Shown: positions 29,866-38,104 of the stretch, piece by piece | Layout of the letters: every line of letters begins with the position of its first letter | Position numbering within the stretch: the first letter of the stretch is position 1 | Origin: Aquincola sp. | GTDB taxonomy: Bacteria; Pseudomonadota; Gammaproteobacteria; Burkholderiales; Burkholderiaceae_C | DNA: 38,104 nt | Assembly: GCA_029884035.1 (NCBI GenBank) | Contig: JAOUIM010000003.1 | Span: forward strand, 1-38,104 | Direction of reading: 5' to 3' | The notes under the pieces: model-generated | What the model saw: only the letters and a program-made list of their open reading frames with translations | Told to the model about the DNA's origin: nothing | The model's database searches: none | Program-made: the position numbers and the translations under genes

Positions 29866-31086
29866 ATGGCGCCTCGGGTCCCGATCAAGAACTCCGACCT
29901 GCGAGGCGCGGCCCGGCTGGCGACCGACGCCACCGCGGGCCTGACGAGTCTGGTCGAGGCGATGCACGAGCGCATCGTGCGCGTTCCGCTGGTCACGTCG
30001 GGGCGGCTCGATGGTCGCACGGGCGGCATCACCGGCCTGGTCTACAAGACGATCCGCGGCGTCACGCGGGTGGTGGGCGGCAGCATCGAGGCCCTGCTCG
30101 GGCTGATCGCACCGGCACTCGCCGGTGACGATCCGGTTCCGGAGCGCGAAGCGCTGATCGCCGCGCTCAACGGCGTTCTGGGCGACTACCTGGCAGCCAC
30201 CACCAACCCCTTGGCCACGCCGATGGCGCTGAGGCGCGGCGGCGTGACGCTCACACTGGAGGCCGACGCACTGGCGAAGAGCCTGCCCGATGCGAGCGGA
30301 CAGGTGCTCGTGCTGATGCACGGCCTGTGCATGAACGACCTGCAATGGCTTCGCGAGGGACACGACCACGGTGCCGCGCTCTCGCGCGACCTCGGGCTCA
30401 CGCCGGTCTACCTGCACTACAACAGCGGCCTGCACGTGTCGATCAACGGCCACGCGCTGGCGCAGATGCTCGAGCGCCTGGTCGAGCAGTGGCCGCAACC
30501 CGTGCAGCGGATCGTGCTGCTCGGCCACAGCATGGGCGGTCTGCTTGCGCGCAGCGCGTTGCACTATGGCGCGCTTGCCGGACTGCGCTGGCGCAGCCGG
30601 GTGTCCGATGCGGTGTTCCTCGGCACCCCGCACCATGGCGCGCCGCTCGAGCGCGCCGGCAATTGGGTCGACATCGTGCTGGGCGCGACGCCCTATGCGG
30701 CGCCATTCGCGCGGCTGGGCAAGCTGCGCAGCGCCGGTATCACCGATCTGCGCCACGGCAACGTGCTCGACGAGGACTGGGTCGGACGCGACCGTTTCGC
30801 ACACCGCACGGACCGGCGCCTGCATATCCCTCTGCCCACCGATTTGCGTTGCTTCGCGATTGCGGCGACCATCGGCCAGCGCGACGGCGACGTCAAGGAC
30901 CGATTGCTCGGCGACGGCCTCGTGCCTTTGGACAGTGCGCTCGGCCAGCATCGCCTCGCCTCGCGCTGCCTGAAGTTCGACGCCGGGCGACAGTGGATCG
31001 GCTATGGCATGCACCACCTCGATCTGCTGAACCACACCGAGGTCTATGCGCAGCTGCGGCGCTGGCTGGGGGGCCCTGGCGTCTGA
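29866..31086 (+). CDS. Alpha/beta hydrolase (lipase/PGAP1-like)
   Basis: VLVLMHGLCMNDLQW oxyanion region, IVLLGHSMGGLLARSALHYG nucleophile elbow, FLGTPHHGAPLERAGNWVD. Confidence 0.85.
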   Translation: MAPRVPIKNSDLRGAARLATDATAGLTSLVEAMHERIVRVPLVTSGRLDGRTGGITGLVYKTIRGVTRVVGGSIEALLGLIAPALAGDDPVPEREALIAALNGVLGDYLAATTNPLATPMALRRGGVTLTLEADALAKSLPDASGQVLVLMHGLCMNDLQWLREGHDHGAALSRDLGLTPVYLHYNSGLHVSINGHALAQMLERLVEQWPQPVQRIVLLGHSMGGLLARSALHYGALAGLRWRSRVSDAVFLGTPHHGAPLERAGNWVDIVLGATPYAAPFARLGKLRSAGITDLRHGNVLDEDWVGRDRFAHRTDRRLHIPLPTDLRCFAIAATIGQRDGDVKDRLLGDGLVPLDSALGQHRLASRCLKFDAGRQWIGYGMHHLDLLNHTEVYAQLRRWLGGPGV

Positions 31087-31097
31087 CCCGGTGTCAG
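31083..31097. terminator. Possible short hairpin CTGAC-CCGGT-GTCAG between convergent genes
   Basis: 5-bp stem, 5-nt loop spanning both convergent stop codons; no U-tract. Confidence 0.2.
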
Positions 31098-31765
31098 CCG
31101 TGCGCGGCAGTGCGCCCGTAGCTGCGGAATTTGCCGATCACATCGTCCATCTGCGCGCGCGTCAGGATCGCGGGCTCGCCCACCGCCAGCGCCTTGAGGT
31201 AGACCTCGCACAGCGACTCGATCTCCTGAGCCACCTTCATCGCACGCGCCAGCGTGGGCCCGGCGGCAATGAGGCCGTGATTGGCCAGCAGGCAGGCGTC
31301 GCGCTCGTTCATCGCGGCGGCGACGGCCTGCGACAGCGCTTCGGTGCCGAACAGGTGGTACGGCACGCACGGGACGTCGTGGCCACCGGCCACCGCCACC
31401 ATGTAGTGGAAGGCCGGCAGCGCGCGGCGCAGGCACGCGAGCGCGGCCGCGTGCACCGAGTGGGTGTGCACGATCGCATCGAGATCCGGCCGCACCCGGT
31501 AGATCGCCTGGTGGAAGTGCCACTCCGACGACGGCTGCCAATCGCCGACATGCCGCCCGTCGTCGAAGCCCAGCCAGACCATGTCCTGCGGCCGCAAGTC
31601 GTCGGCCCCCATGCCGGTGGGCGTGATCATCATCCCGCCCTCGCCTTCGTGCGCGAAGCGCAGGCTCAGATTGCCGGTGCTGCCGCGGTTCATGCCCAGC
31701 GCGTCGAGCCTGCGCACGGCCGCCACGGCCTGTTCGCGCAATGGCGTGGTGTCGATCTCGCTCAT
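31094..31765 (-). CDS. Class II aldolase, probable 5-(methylthio)/deoxyribulose-1-phosphate aldolase (Ald2-like)
   Basis: MNRGSTGNLSLR, HTHSVHAAALACL, LLANHGLIAAGPTLARAMKVAQEIESLCEVYLKAL and FucA-like terminus DDVIGKFRSYG; next to mtnA and mtnP. Confidence 0.82.
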   Translation of the reverse strand: MSEIDTTPLREQAVAAVRRLDALGMNRGSTGNLSLRFAHEGEGGMMITPTGMGADDLRPQDMVWLGFDDGRHVGDWQPSSEWHFHQAIYRVRPDLDAIVHTHSVHAAALACLRRALPAFHYMVAVAGGHDVPCVPYHLFGTEALSQAVAAAMNERDACLLANHGLIAAGPTLARAMKVAQEIESLCEVYLKALAVGEPAILTRAQMDDVIGKFRSYGRTAAHG

Positions 31766-32850
31766 GCGGCGTGCTCCCCCAGTCTTCGCAACTCGGCTGC
31801 TTCGGCGGCCACGATGCCATGCTCCGTGATCAGCCCCGTCACCAGACGCGCCGGCGTGACGTCGAACGCGGGGTTGACGGCACCGCTGCCATCGGGCGTG
31901 AGCTGCACCTCGACGACGCGCCCCCTGCTGTCGCGCCCGGCCAGATGCGTGACCTCGCGCGCGGTGCGCTCCTCGATCGGAATCGCATCGCCGCTGGGTA
32001 GCGTCGCATCGAAGGTGGAGCTCGGCATGGCTACATAGAACGGCACCCCATTGTCTTGCGCCGCGAGCGCCTTCAGGTAGGTCCCGATCTTGTTGCACAC
32101 GTCGCCGTTCGCGGCGACGCGGTCGCAGCCGACGATCACGAGGTCGACCTGCCGTTGCTGCATCAAGTGGCCGCCCGCGTTGTCGGCCACCACGGCATGC
32201 GGTACGCCGGCGCGGCCGAGCTCCCACGCAGTCAGGCTCGCACCCTGGTTGCGCGGACGCGTCTCGTCGACCCACACGTGCAGGCGCATGCCCTGAGCGT
32301 GCGCCTGGTAGATCGGCGAGGTCGCGGTGCCCCAGTCGACGGTGGCGAGCCAACCCGCATTGCAATGCGTCAGCACGCGCACCGGCCTGTCAGGATGGCG
32401 CCGGGCGAGCTCATGCAAGAGCGCGAGGCCATGTCGGCCGATCGCGGCGTTGGTCGCCACGTCCTCCTCGGCGATCGCATCGGCTTCGTGCCAGGCCACG
32501 TCTGCGCGCAGCGAGGCCGCCAGGGGTCGCACGCAGCGGTGCACGCGATCGATCGCCCACGCAAGGTTGACGGCGGTCGGTCTCGCCTCACGCAGCCGTG
32601 CAGCCGCAGCGTCGAGCGCCGAATCACTGGCATCGGCGCGCAGCGCAAGGGCGAGTCCGTAGGCGGCGGCTGCGCCGATCAGCGGCGCACCACGCAGCCA
32701 CATGTCTCGGATCGCGGTGAAGACCGCCTCGGGCGTGCGCAGTTCGACGAGTTTCAACTCGTGCGGCAGCGCGCGCTGATCGATGATCTCGATTCCGTCG
32801 CCCGCAGCCAGCGCGCCAATCGGGCGCATCGCTCGGCCGTCGACCTGCAT
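31762..32850 (-). CDS. mtnA: 5-methylthioribose-1-phosphate isomerase
   Basis: IRDMWLRGAPLIGAAAAYG, THCNAGWLATVDWGTA, VWVDETRPRNQGASLTAWEL, VIVGCDRVAANGDVCNKIGTY, NPAFDVTPARLVTGLITEHGI. Confidence 0.95.
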   Translation of the reverse strand: MQVDGRAMRPIGALAAGDGIEIIDQRALPHELKLVELRTPEAVFTAIRDMWLRGAPLIGAAAAYGLALALRADASDSALDAAAARLREARPTAVNLAWAIDRVHRCVRPLAASLRADVAWHEADAIAEEDVATNAAIGRHGLALLHELARRHPDRPVRVLTHCNAGWLATVDWGTATSPIYQAHAQGMRLHVWVDETRPRNQGASLTAWELGRAGVPHAVVADNAGGHLMQQRQVDLVIVGCDRVAANGDVCNKIGTYLKALAAQDNGVPFYVAMPSSTFDATLPSGDAIPIEERTAREVTHLAGRDSRGRVVEVQLTPDGSGAVNPAFDVTPARLVTGLITEHGIVAAEAAELRRLGEHAA

Positions 32851-32854
32851 CGGT

Positions 32855-33742
<888 letters not shown>

Positions 33743-33845
33743 GGTTCGGATGTTGGCACAGGGAAGCAGCAACGTGGCGCCACGGGGCCGCCGATGACTT
33801 CAGACGCGACGAACCGCCGTCGATCGAGCCTCACCCGCGGCGGCG

Positions 33846-34841
33846 TCATGCTGGCACCGCTGCGTCGAGCGCTCCGCGGGCGCGCCGGGCCACCTGCGAT
33901 GCCGGCAGCATCTTGAGCCGATGGTCGCTCCACACCTGCCGCCAGCGGCGCGCACCGGGGACGCCGTTGTACAGGCCCATCATGTGCCGCGCGATGGCGG
34001 TCCATGGGGTGCCGCTCGCGCGCGCTTGCCGATCCATGTAGTCGACCATCCCTGCCTCGACCGCTTCACGTGAGGGTGCCGCCGGTGCAGCGGCGCCGAG
34101 GAAGCGTACGTCCCACCCGGCCATCTTCCAGGGGTGGTGATAGGCCTCGCGACCCCACATCACGCCGTCGACCCGCGCCAGTTGCTCGTCGATCTGCGCG
34201 CAGTCGTTGAGGCCACCGTTGACCACGAAGGTGAATGCCGGAAAGTCGCGCTTGAGCCGGTGAACGACGTCGTGGCGCAATGGCGGAACCTCGCGGTTTT
34301 CCTTCGGGCTCAGGCCCTTGAGCCACGCATTGCGCGCGTGAACGATGAACACGGTGCACCCGCTGTCGGCGACCGTGCCGACGAAGTCGCGCACGAAGTC
34401 GTAGCTTTCGGTCTGGTCGATGCCGATGCGGTGCTTGACCGTGACCGGAAGATCGACGGCCTCGCGCATCGCGGCCACGCAGTCGCGCACCAACGTGGGT
34501 TCGGCCATCAGGCAGGCCCCGAATGCGCCGCGCTGCACGCGCTCGCTCGGGCAGCCGCAGTTGAGGTTGACTTCATCGTAGCCCCATTGCGCAGCCAGCC
34601 TCGCGCACGCCGAGAGGTCGGCCGGCTCGCTTCCGCCGAGCTGCAGCGCCAGCGGATGCTCCTCGGCGCTGAAATCCAGGTGCCGCGGCACATCGCCGTG
34701 CAGCAGCGCGCCGGTGGTCACCATCTCGGTGTACAGGCGCGTTCGCCTCGTGACGAGACGATGAAAGTAGCGGCAATGGCGATCGGTCCAGTCCATCATC
34801 GGAGCGACTGCCAGGCGCCAGGGGTTGGGATTGGCATGCAT
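33846..34841 (-). CDS. dusA: tRNA-dihydrouridine(20/20a) synthase
   Basis: LAVAPMMDWTDRHCRYFHRL, EVNLNCGCPSERVQRGAFGACLM, VTVKHRIGID, VNGGL. Confidence 0.94.
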   Translation of the reverse strand: MHANPNPWRLAVAPMMDWTDRHCRYFHRLVTRRTRLYTEMVTTGALLHGDVPRHLDFSAEEHPLALQLGGSEPADLSACARLAAQWGYDEVNLNCGCPSERVQRGAFGACLMAEPTLVRDCVAAMREAVDLPVTVKHRIGIDQTESYDFVRDFVGTVADSGCTVFIVHARNAWLKGLSPKENREVPPLRHDVVHRLKRDFPAFTFVVNGGLNDCAQIDEQLARVDGVMWGREAYHHPWKMAGWDVRFLGAAAPAAPSREAVEAGMVDYMDRQARASGTPWTAIARHMMGLYNGVPGARRWRQVWSDHRLKMLPASQVARRARGALDAAVPA

Positions 34842-35023
34842 GTTGGGCGTGACCCGATTGTCGCGGTGATTCGCAGGCCGCCCGGTCCCGCGCACGTTTC
34901 CGGTGCGCCCGTTGCGCCGTGATGACGCGCGGCAGACTTGTCGCGGAACCCTTACCATGCGGCGCACAACATCAACACAAGGCTGCTGCGCCACGAGCGT
35001 CGCGAGCCACCAGGAGTTCTTCG

Positions 35024-36214
35024 ATGAACCGTTTCGCCGCTCTTCGCGCCGGCGCGCCGCGCATTTTCCCCACCGTGCTTGCGGTCTTTGCCGTGATCAT
35101 TGTTGGTGGTTGCAGCCCGGCCCAGTCGCAGGGCGGACCGGGCGGGCCGCCACCGGTGTCGGTGGCTCCCGCGGTCGAGCGCACCCTGCAGACCAGCGAA
35201 GACTTCAGCGCGCGCATCGAGGCACTCGAAACGGTCGAGTTGCGCTCGCGTGTGGCGGGCACGCTCGAACGTGTGCACTTTCGCGAAGGCCAGCGCGTGG
35301 CCAAGGGGGCGCTTCTGTTCACGATCGACAGCCGCCCGTTCGCCGCCGACCTGGAGCGAGCAGAGGCACAGGTGGCGGCGGCGCGCACCCAGGCCGATCT
35401 GGCCGAGGCCGAACGGGTGCGTGCTGAGAAACTGCTGCCGCTGAAGGCGGTGTCGCAGCAGGAGATGGACCAGTTGCGCGCTGCCGAGCGCAATGCCGGC
35501 TCGACGCTGCGCGCTGCGCAGGCGGCACTGACGACCGCGCAGCTCAACCTGGGCTACTCGAGGATCACCGCACCGGTGGCCGGACGCATCTCAAGCGCCA
35601 ACGTGACGCCGGGCAATCTGGTTGGCGTGGGCGATCCGGTCCTGTCGACCGTGGTCGCGAGCGACAAGGTCTATGTCTGGTTCGACGCCAGCGAGGCGAG
35701 CTACCTTCGCCTGCGTGCTGCAATCCGCGCGGGGGCGGCCGCACCCACCGTCGCGGTCGGCTTGGCCGACGAACAGGGGCACCCGCACAAGGGCACGGTC
35801 GATTTCGTCGACAACCGGCTCAACCCGGCCACGGGCAGCATCCGCGTGCGCGCAGTGCTGGACAACAAGGATGGCCACTTCACTCCCGGGCTGTCGGCAC
35901 GTGTGCGACTGGCCAGCGGCGAGGCGGCGCCTGCCACTCTGGTGCCCGATCGCGCGATCGGCACCGACCAGACGCGAAAGGTGGTGATGGTGGTCGGCGC
36001 CAACAACATCGTCACTCCGCGCGAGGTAAAGCTCGGCGCGCTGGCCGATGGCATGCGTGTCGTGACCGGGCTGAAGGCTGGCGAACTGATCATCGTCGAC
36101 GGCCTGCAGCGCGCGTTCCCGGGCGCGCCCGTCACCCCGACCGTGCTGAAGGTCGACGACAAGGGCATGCCGATCGTGCCGCCGCCGCAGCCTCCGGGCG
36201 GCGAGAAGAAGTAG
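35024..36214 (+). CDS. RND efflux periplasmic adaptor (membrane fusion protein)
   Basis: Lipobox-like VIIVGGCS; ALETVELRSRVAGTLERVHFREGQRVAKGALLFTID lipoyl domain; LNLGYSRITAPVAGRISSANVTPGNLVG. Confidence 0.92.
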   Translation: MNRFAALRAGAPRIFPTVLAVFAVIIVGGCSPAQSQGGPGGPPPVSVAPAVERTLQTSEDFSARIEALETVELRSRVAGTLERVHFREGQRVAKGALLFTIDSRPFAADLERAEAQVAAARTQADLAEAERVRAEKLLPLKAVSQQEMDQLRAAERNAGSTLRAAQAALTTAQLNLGYSRITAPVAGRISSANVTPGNLVGVGDPVLSTVVASDKVYVWFDASEASYLRLRAAIRAGAAAPTVAVGLADEQGHPHKGTVDFVDNRLNPATGSIRVRAVLDNKDGHFTPGLSARVRLASGEAAPATLVPDRAIGTDQTRKVVMVVGANNIVTPREVKLGALADGMRVVTGLKAGELIIVDGLQRAFPGAPVTPTVLKVDDKGMPIVPPPQPPGGEKK

Positions 36215-36230
36215 ACAGCGGAGCGACCGC

Positions 36231-38104
36231 ATGGACATCTCGCGCTTCTTCATCGACCGTCCGCGCTTCGCGACGGTCCTGTCGATCTTCATCTTCCTGG
36301 TCGGCACGATATCGATTTTTCGCCTGCCCGTTTCCGAATACCCCGAAGTCGCGCCGCCGCAGATCGTGGTGAACGCGTCGTATCCGGGTGCCAACCCGCG
36401 CGTGATCAGCGAGACGGTGGCCACACCGCTGGAAGAGCAGATCAACGGCATCGAGAACCTGCTGTACTTCGACAGCCAGGCCACGGCCGACGGTCGGATG
36501 AGCCTCACGGTGACCTTCAAGGTCGGCACCGACCCCGAGGCCGCCGAAACGGCCGTTCAGAACCGCGTCAACCGGGCACTGCCACGGTTGCCCGAAACGG
36601 TACGCCAGATCGGGATCACGACTGAAAAGCAGGTCAGCAACCTCACGATGGTCGTGCACCTGCTGTCACCCGACAACAGCCGCGACGCGCTCTATCTGCG
36701 CAACTACGGCCAACTGCAGATCCGCGACGAATTGCTGCGCATCCCGGGCATGGGCAATGTGATCATGTTCGGTGCCGGCGACTACGCGATGCGCGTCTGG
36801 CTCGACCCGGCCAAGCTGGCGGCGCGCAACCTCACCGCCGCCGACGTGGTGGGCGCGCTGCGCGAGCAGAACGCGCAGGTCGCCGCCGGCGTCGTCGGCG
36901 CGCCGCCCGCCGCGCGCAACGTCGAGTTCCAGCTCGCGATCAACACGCAGGGGCGCATGACCACGGAGCAGGAGTTCGCCGACGTGATCGTGCGCTCCGA
37001 GCCGGCCAGCGGAGCGCTCGTTCGGGTCAAGGATATCGGCCGCGTCGAGCTGTCGTCGAACACGTACGCGCTGCGCAGCCTGCTCAACAACAAGGAAGCC
37101 GCCGCGATCGCGGTGTTCCAGGCGCCTGGCAGCAACGCGCTGGCGCTGTCGAACGACGTGCGGCGCGCGATGCAACGCCTCGCGCCGTCGTTCCCGCAGG
37201 GCGTGCAGTACTCGATCGTCTACGACCCGACGCGTTTCGTGCAGACCTCGATTGAGAAAGTGGTCGAGACTCTGATCGAGGCGGTGTTGCTGGTCGTGCT
37301 CGTGGTCATCTTGTTCCTGCAGACCTGGCGTGCGTCGATCATCCCCTTGCTGGCGGTGCCGGTGTCGATCGTGGGCACATTCGCCGCGCTGCTCGCACTG
37401 GGGTTCTCGATCAACACGCTGACGCTTTTCGGCCTCGTGCTGGCGATCGGCATCGTGGTCGACGACGCGATCGTCGTGGTCGAGAACGTCGAGCGCAACA
37501 TCGAGCGCGGGCTGCCGCCGCACCGCGCGACGGTACAGGCGATGCGCGAGGTCAGCGGACCCATCGTCGCGATCGCGCTCGTGCTATGCGCTGTGTTCGT
37601 GCCATTGGCCTTCGTGCCCGGACTGTCGGGCCAGTTCTATCGCCAGTTCGCGGTGACGATCGCGATCTCCACCGTCATCTCGGCGTTCAACTCGCTCACG
37701 CTGTCACCGGCGCTGGCCTCCATCCTGCTGCGCCCGCACGACGCGCCGAAGGACCGTCTGACGCGCGCAATGGACGCGGTGTTCGGCCGCTTCTTCGGTT
37801 GGTTCAACAGGATGTTCCGCCGCAGCAGCCAGGCCTACGGCCGCGGCGTCACCGGCCTCCTCCAGCGCAAGGGCATCGCGCTCGGCGTCTACGGGCTGCT
37901 GATCGCCGCCACGCTGGTGCTGTTCGCGCGCGTGCCCGCGGGCTTCTTGCCCGCACCGGACAAGCAGTACCTGATCGGCATCGCACAGCTGCCCGCGGGC
38001 GCGTCGCTCGACCGCACCGAGGCGGTGATCCGCGAGATGAGCGACATCGCGCTCAAGGTGCCGGGCATCGTCGACTCGGTGGCTTTCCCGGGGCTGTCGA
38101 TCGC
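36231..38104 (+). CDS. RND efflux inner-membrane transporter, partial at window end
   Basis: MDISRFFIDRPRFATVLSIFIFLVGTISIFRLPVSEYPEVAPPQIVVNASYPGANP; LVLAIGIVVDDAIVVVENVER; frame open to 38104, hence absent from the ORF track. Confidence 0.93.
   Translation, partial: MDISRFFIDRPRFATVLSIFIFLVGTISIFRLPVSEYPEVAPPQIVVNASYPGANPRVISETVATPLEEQINGIENLLYFDSQATADGRMSLTVTFKVGTDPEAAETAVQNRVNRALPRLPETVRQIGITTEKQVSNLTMVVHLLSPDNSRDALYLRNYGQLQIRDELLRIPGMGNVIMFGAGDYAMRVWLDPAKLAARNLTAADVVGALREQNAQVAAGVVGAPPAARNVEFQLAINTQGRMTTEQEFADVIVRSEPASGALVRVKDIGRVELSSNTYALRSLLNNKEAAAIAVFQAPGSNALALSNDVRRAMQRLAPSFPQGVQYSIVYDPTRFVQTSIEKVVETLIEAVLLVVLVVILFLQTWRASIIPLLAVPVSIVGTFAALLALGFSINTLTLFGLVLAIGIVVDDAIVVVENVERNIERGLPPHRATVQAMREVSGPIVAIALVLCAVFVPLAFVPGLSGQFYRQFAVTIAISTVISAFNSLTLSPALASILLRPHDAPKDRLTRAMDAVFGRFFGWFNRMFRRSSQAYGRGVTGLLQRKGIALGVYGLLIAATLVLFARVPAGFLPAPDKQYLIGIAQLPAGASLDRTEAVIREMSDIALKVPGIVDSVAFPGLSI

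Overview
High-GC beta-proteobacterial (Burkholderiales-like) chromosomal window dominated by amine and imino-acid catabolism. (1) At about 0.3-18.4 kb is a polyamine/putrescine module: agmatinase, hemerythrin-like protein, divergent Lrp/AsnC regulator, omega-aminotransferase, PuuB, PuuD, PuuA, putrescine aminotransferase, PotFGHI-type ABC importer, an outer-membrane porin that overlaps the last permease gene, PuuC-like aldehyde dehydrogenase, GabT, and a second, GlnT/GMAS-like glutamine-synthetase homologue. (2) At about 18.4-29.7 kb is a hydroxyproline/proline-type module: Cys/Cys 4-hydroxyproline epimerase, a polar amino-acid ABC transporter, DadA-like D-hydroxyproline dehydrogenase, a second non-canonical proline-racemase-family protein, an enolase-superfamily enzyme, an LhpC-type pyrroline-4-hydroxy-2-carboxylate deaminase and a GntR/FCD regulator. 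It also holds two gene relics: a frameshifted, internally deleted GntR/FCD regulator and a 47-codon remnant of an Ldh_2 (DpkA-like) reductase. (3) At about 31.1-33.7 kb is an MtnP-MtnA-class II aldolase set that fits the DHAP shunt for methylthioadenosine/5'-deoxyadenosine salvage. (4) DusA and the start of an RND efflux operon end the window. I saw no rRNA, tRNA, CRISPR array, IS element or phage gene. No wholly new system is evident. The best leads are the transporter-coupled porin, the GlnT-like ligase, the SGSN-type proline racemase paralogue, the decayed reductase/regulator and the DHAP-shunt cluster. All assignments come from reading translated sequence and remembered family motifs; no database search was run.
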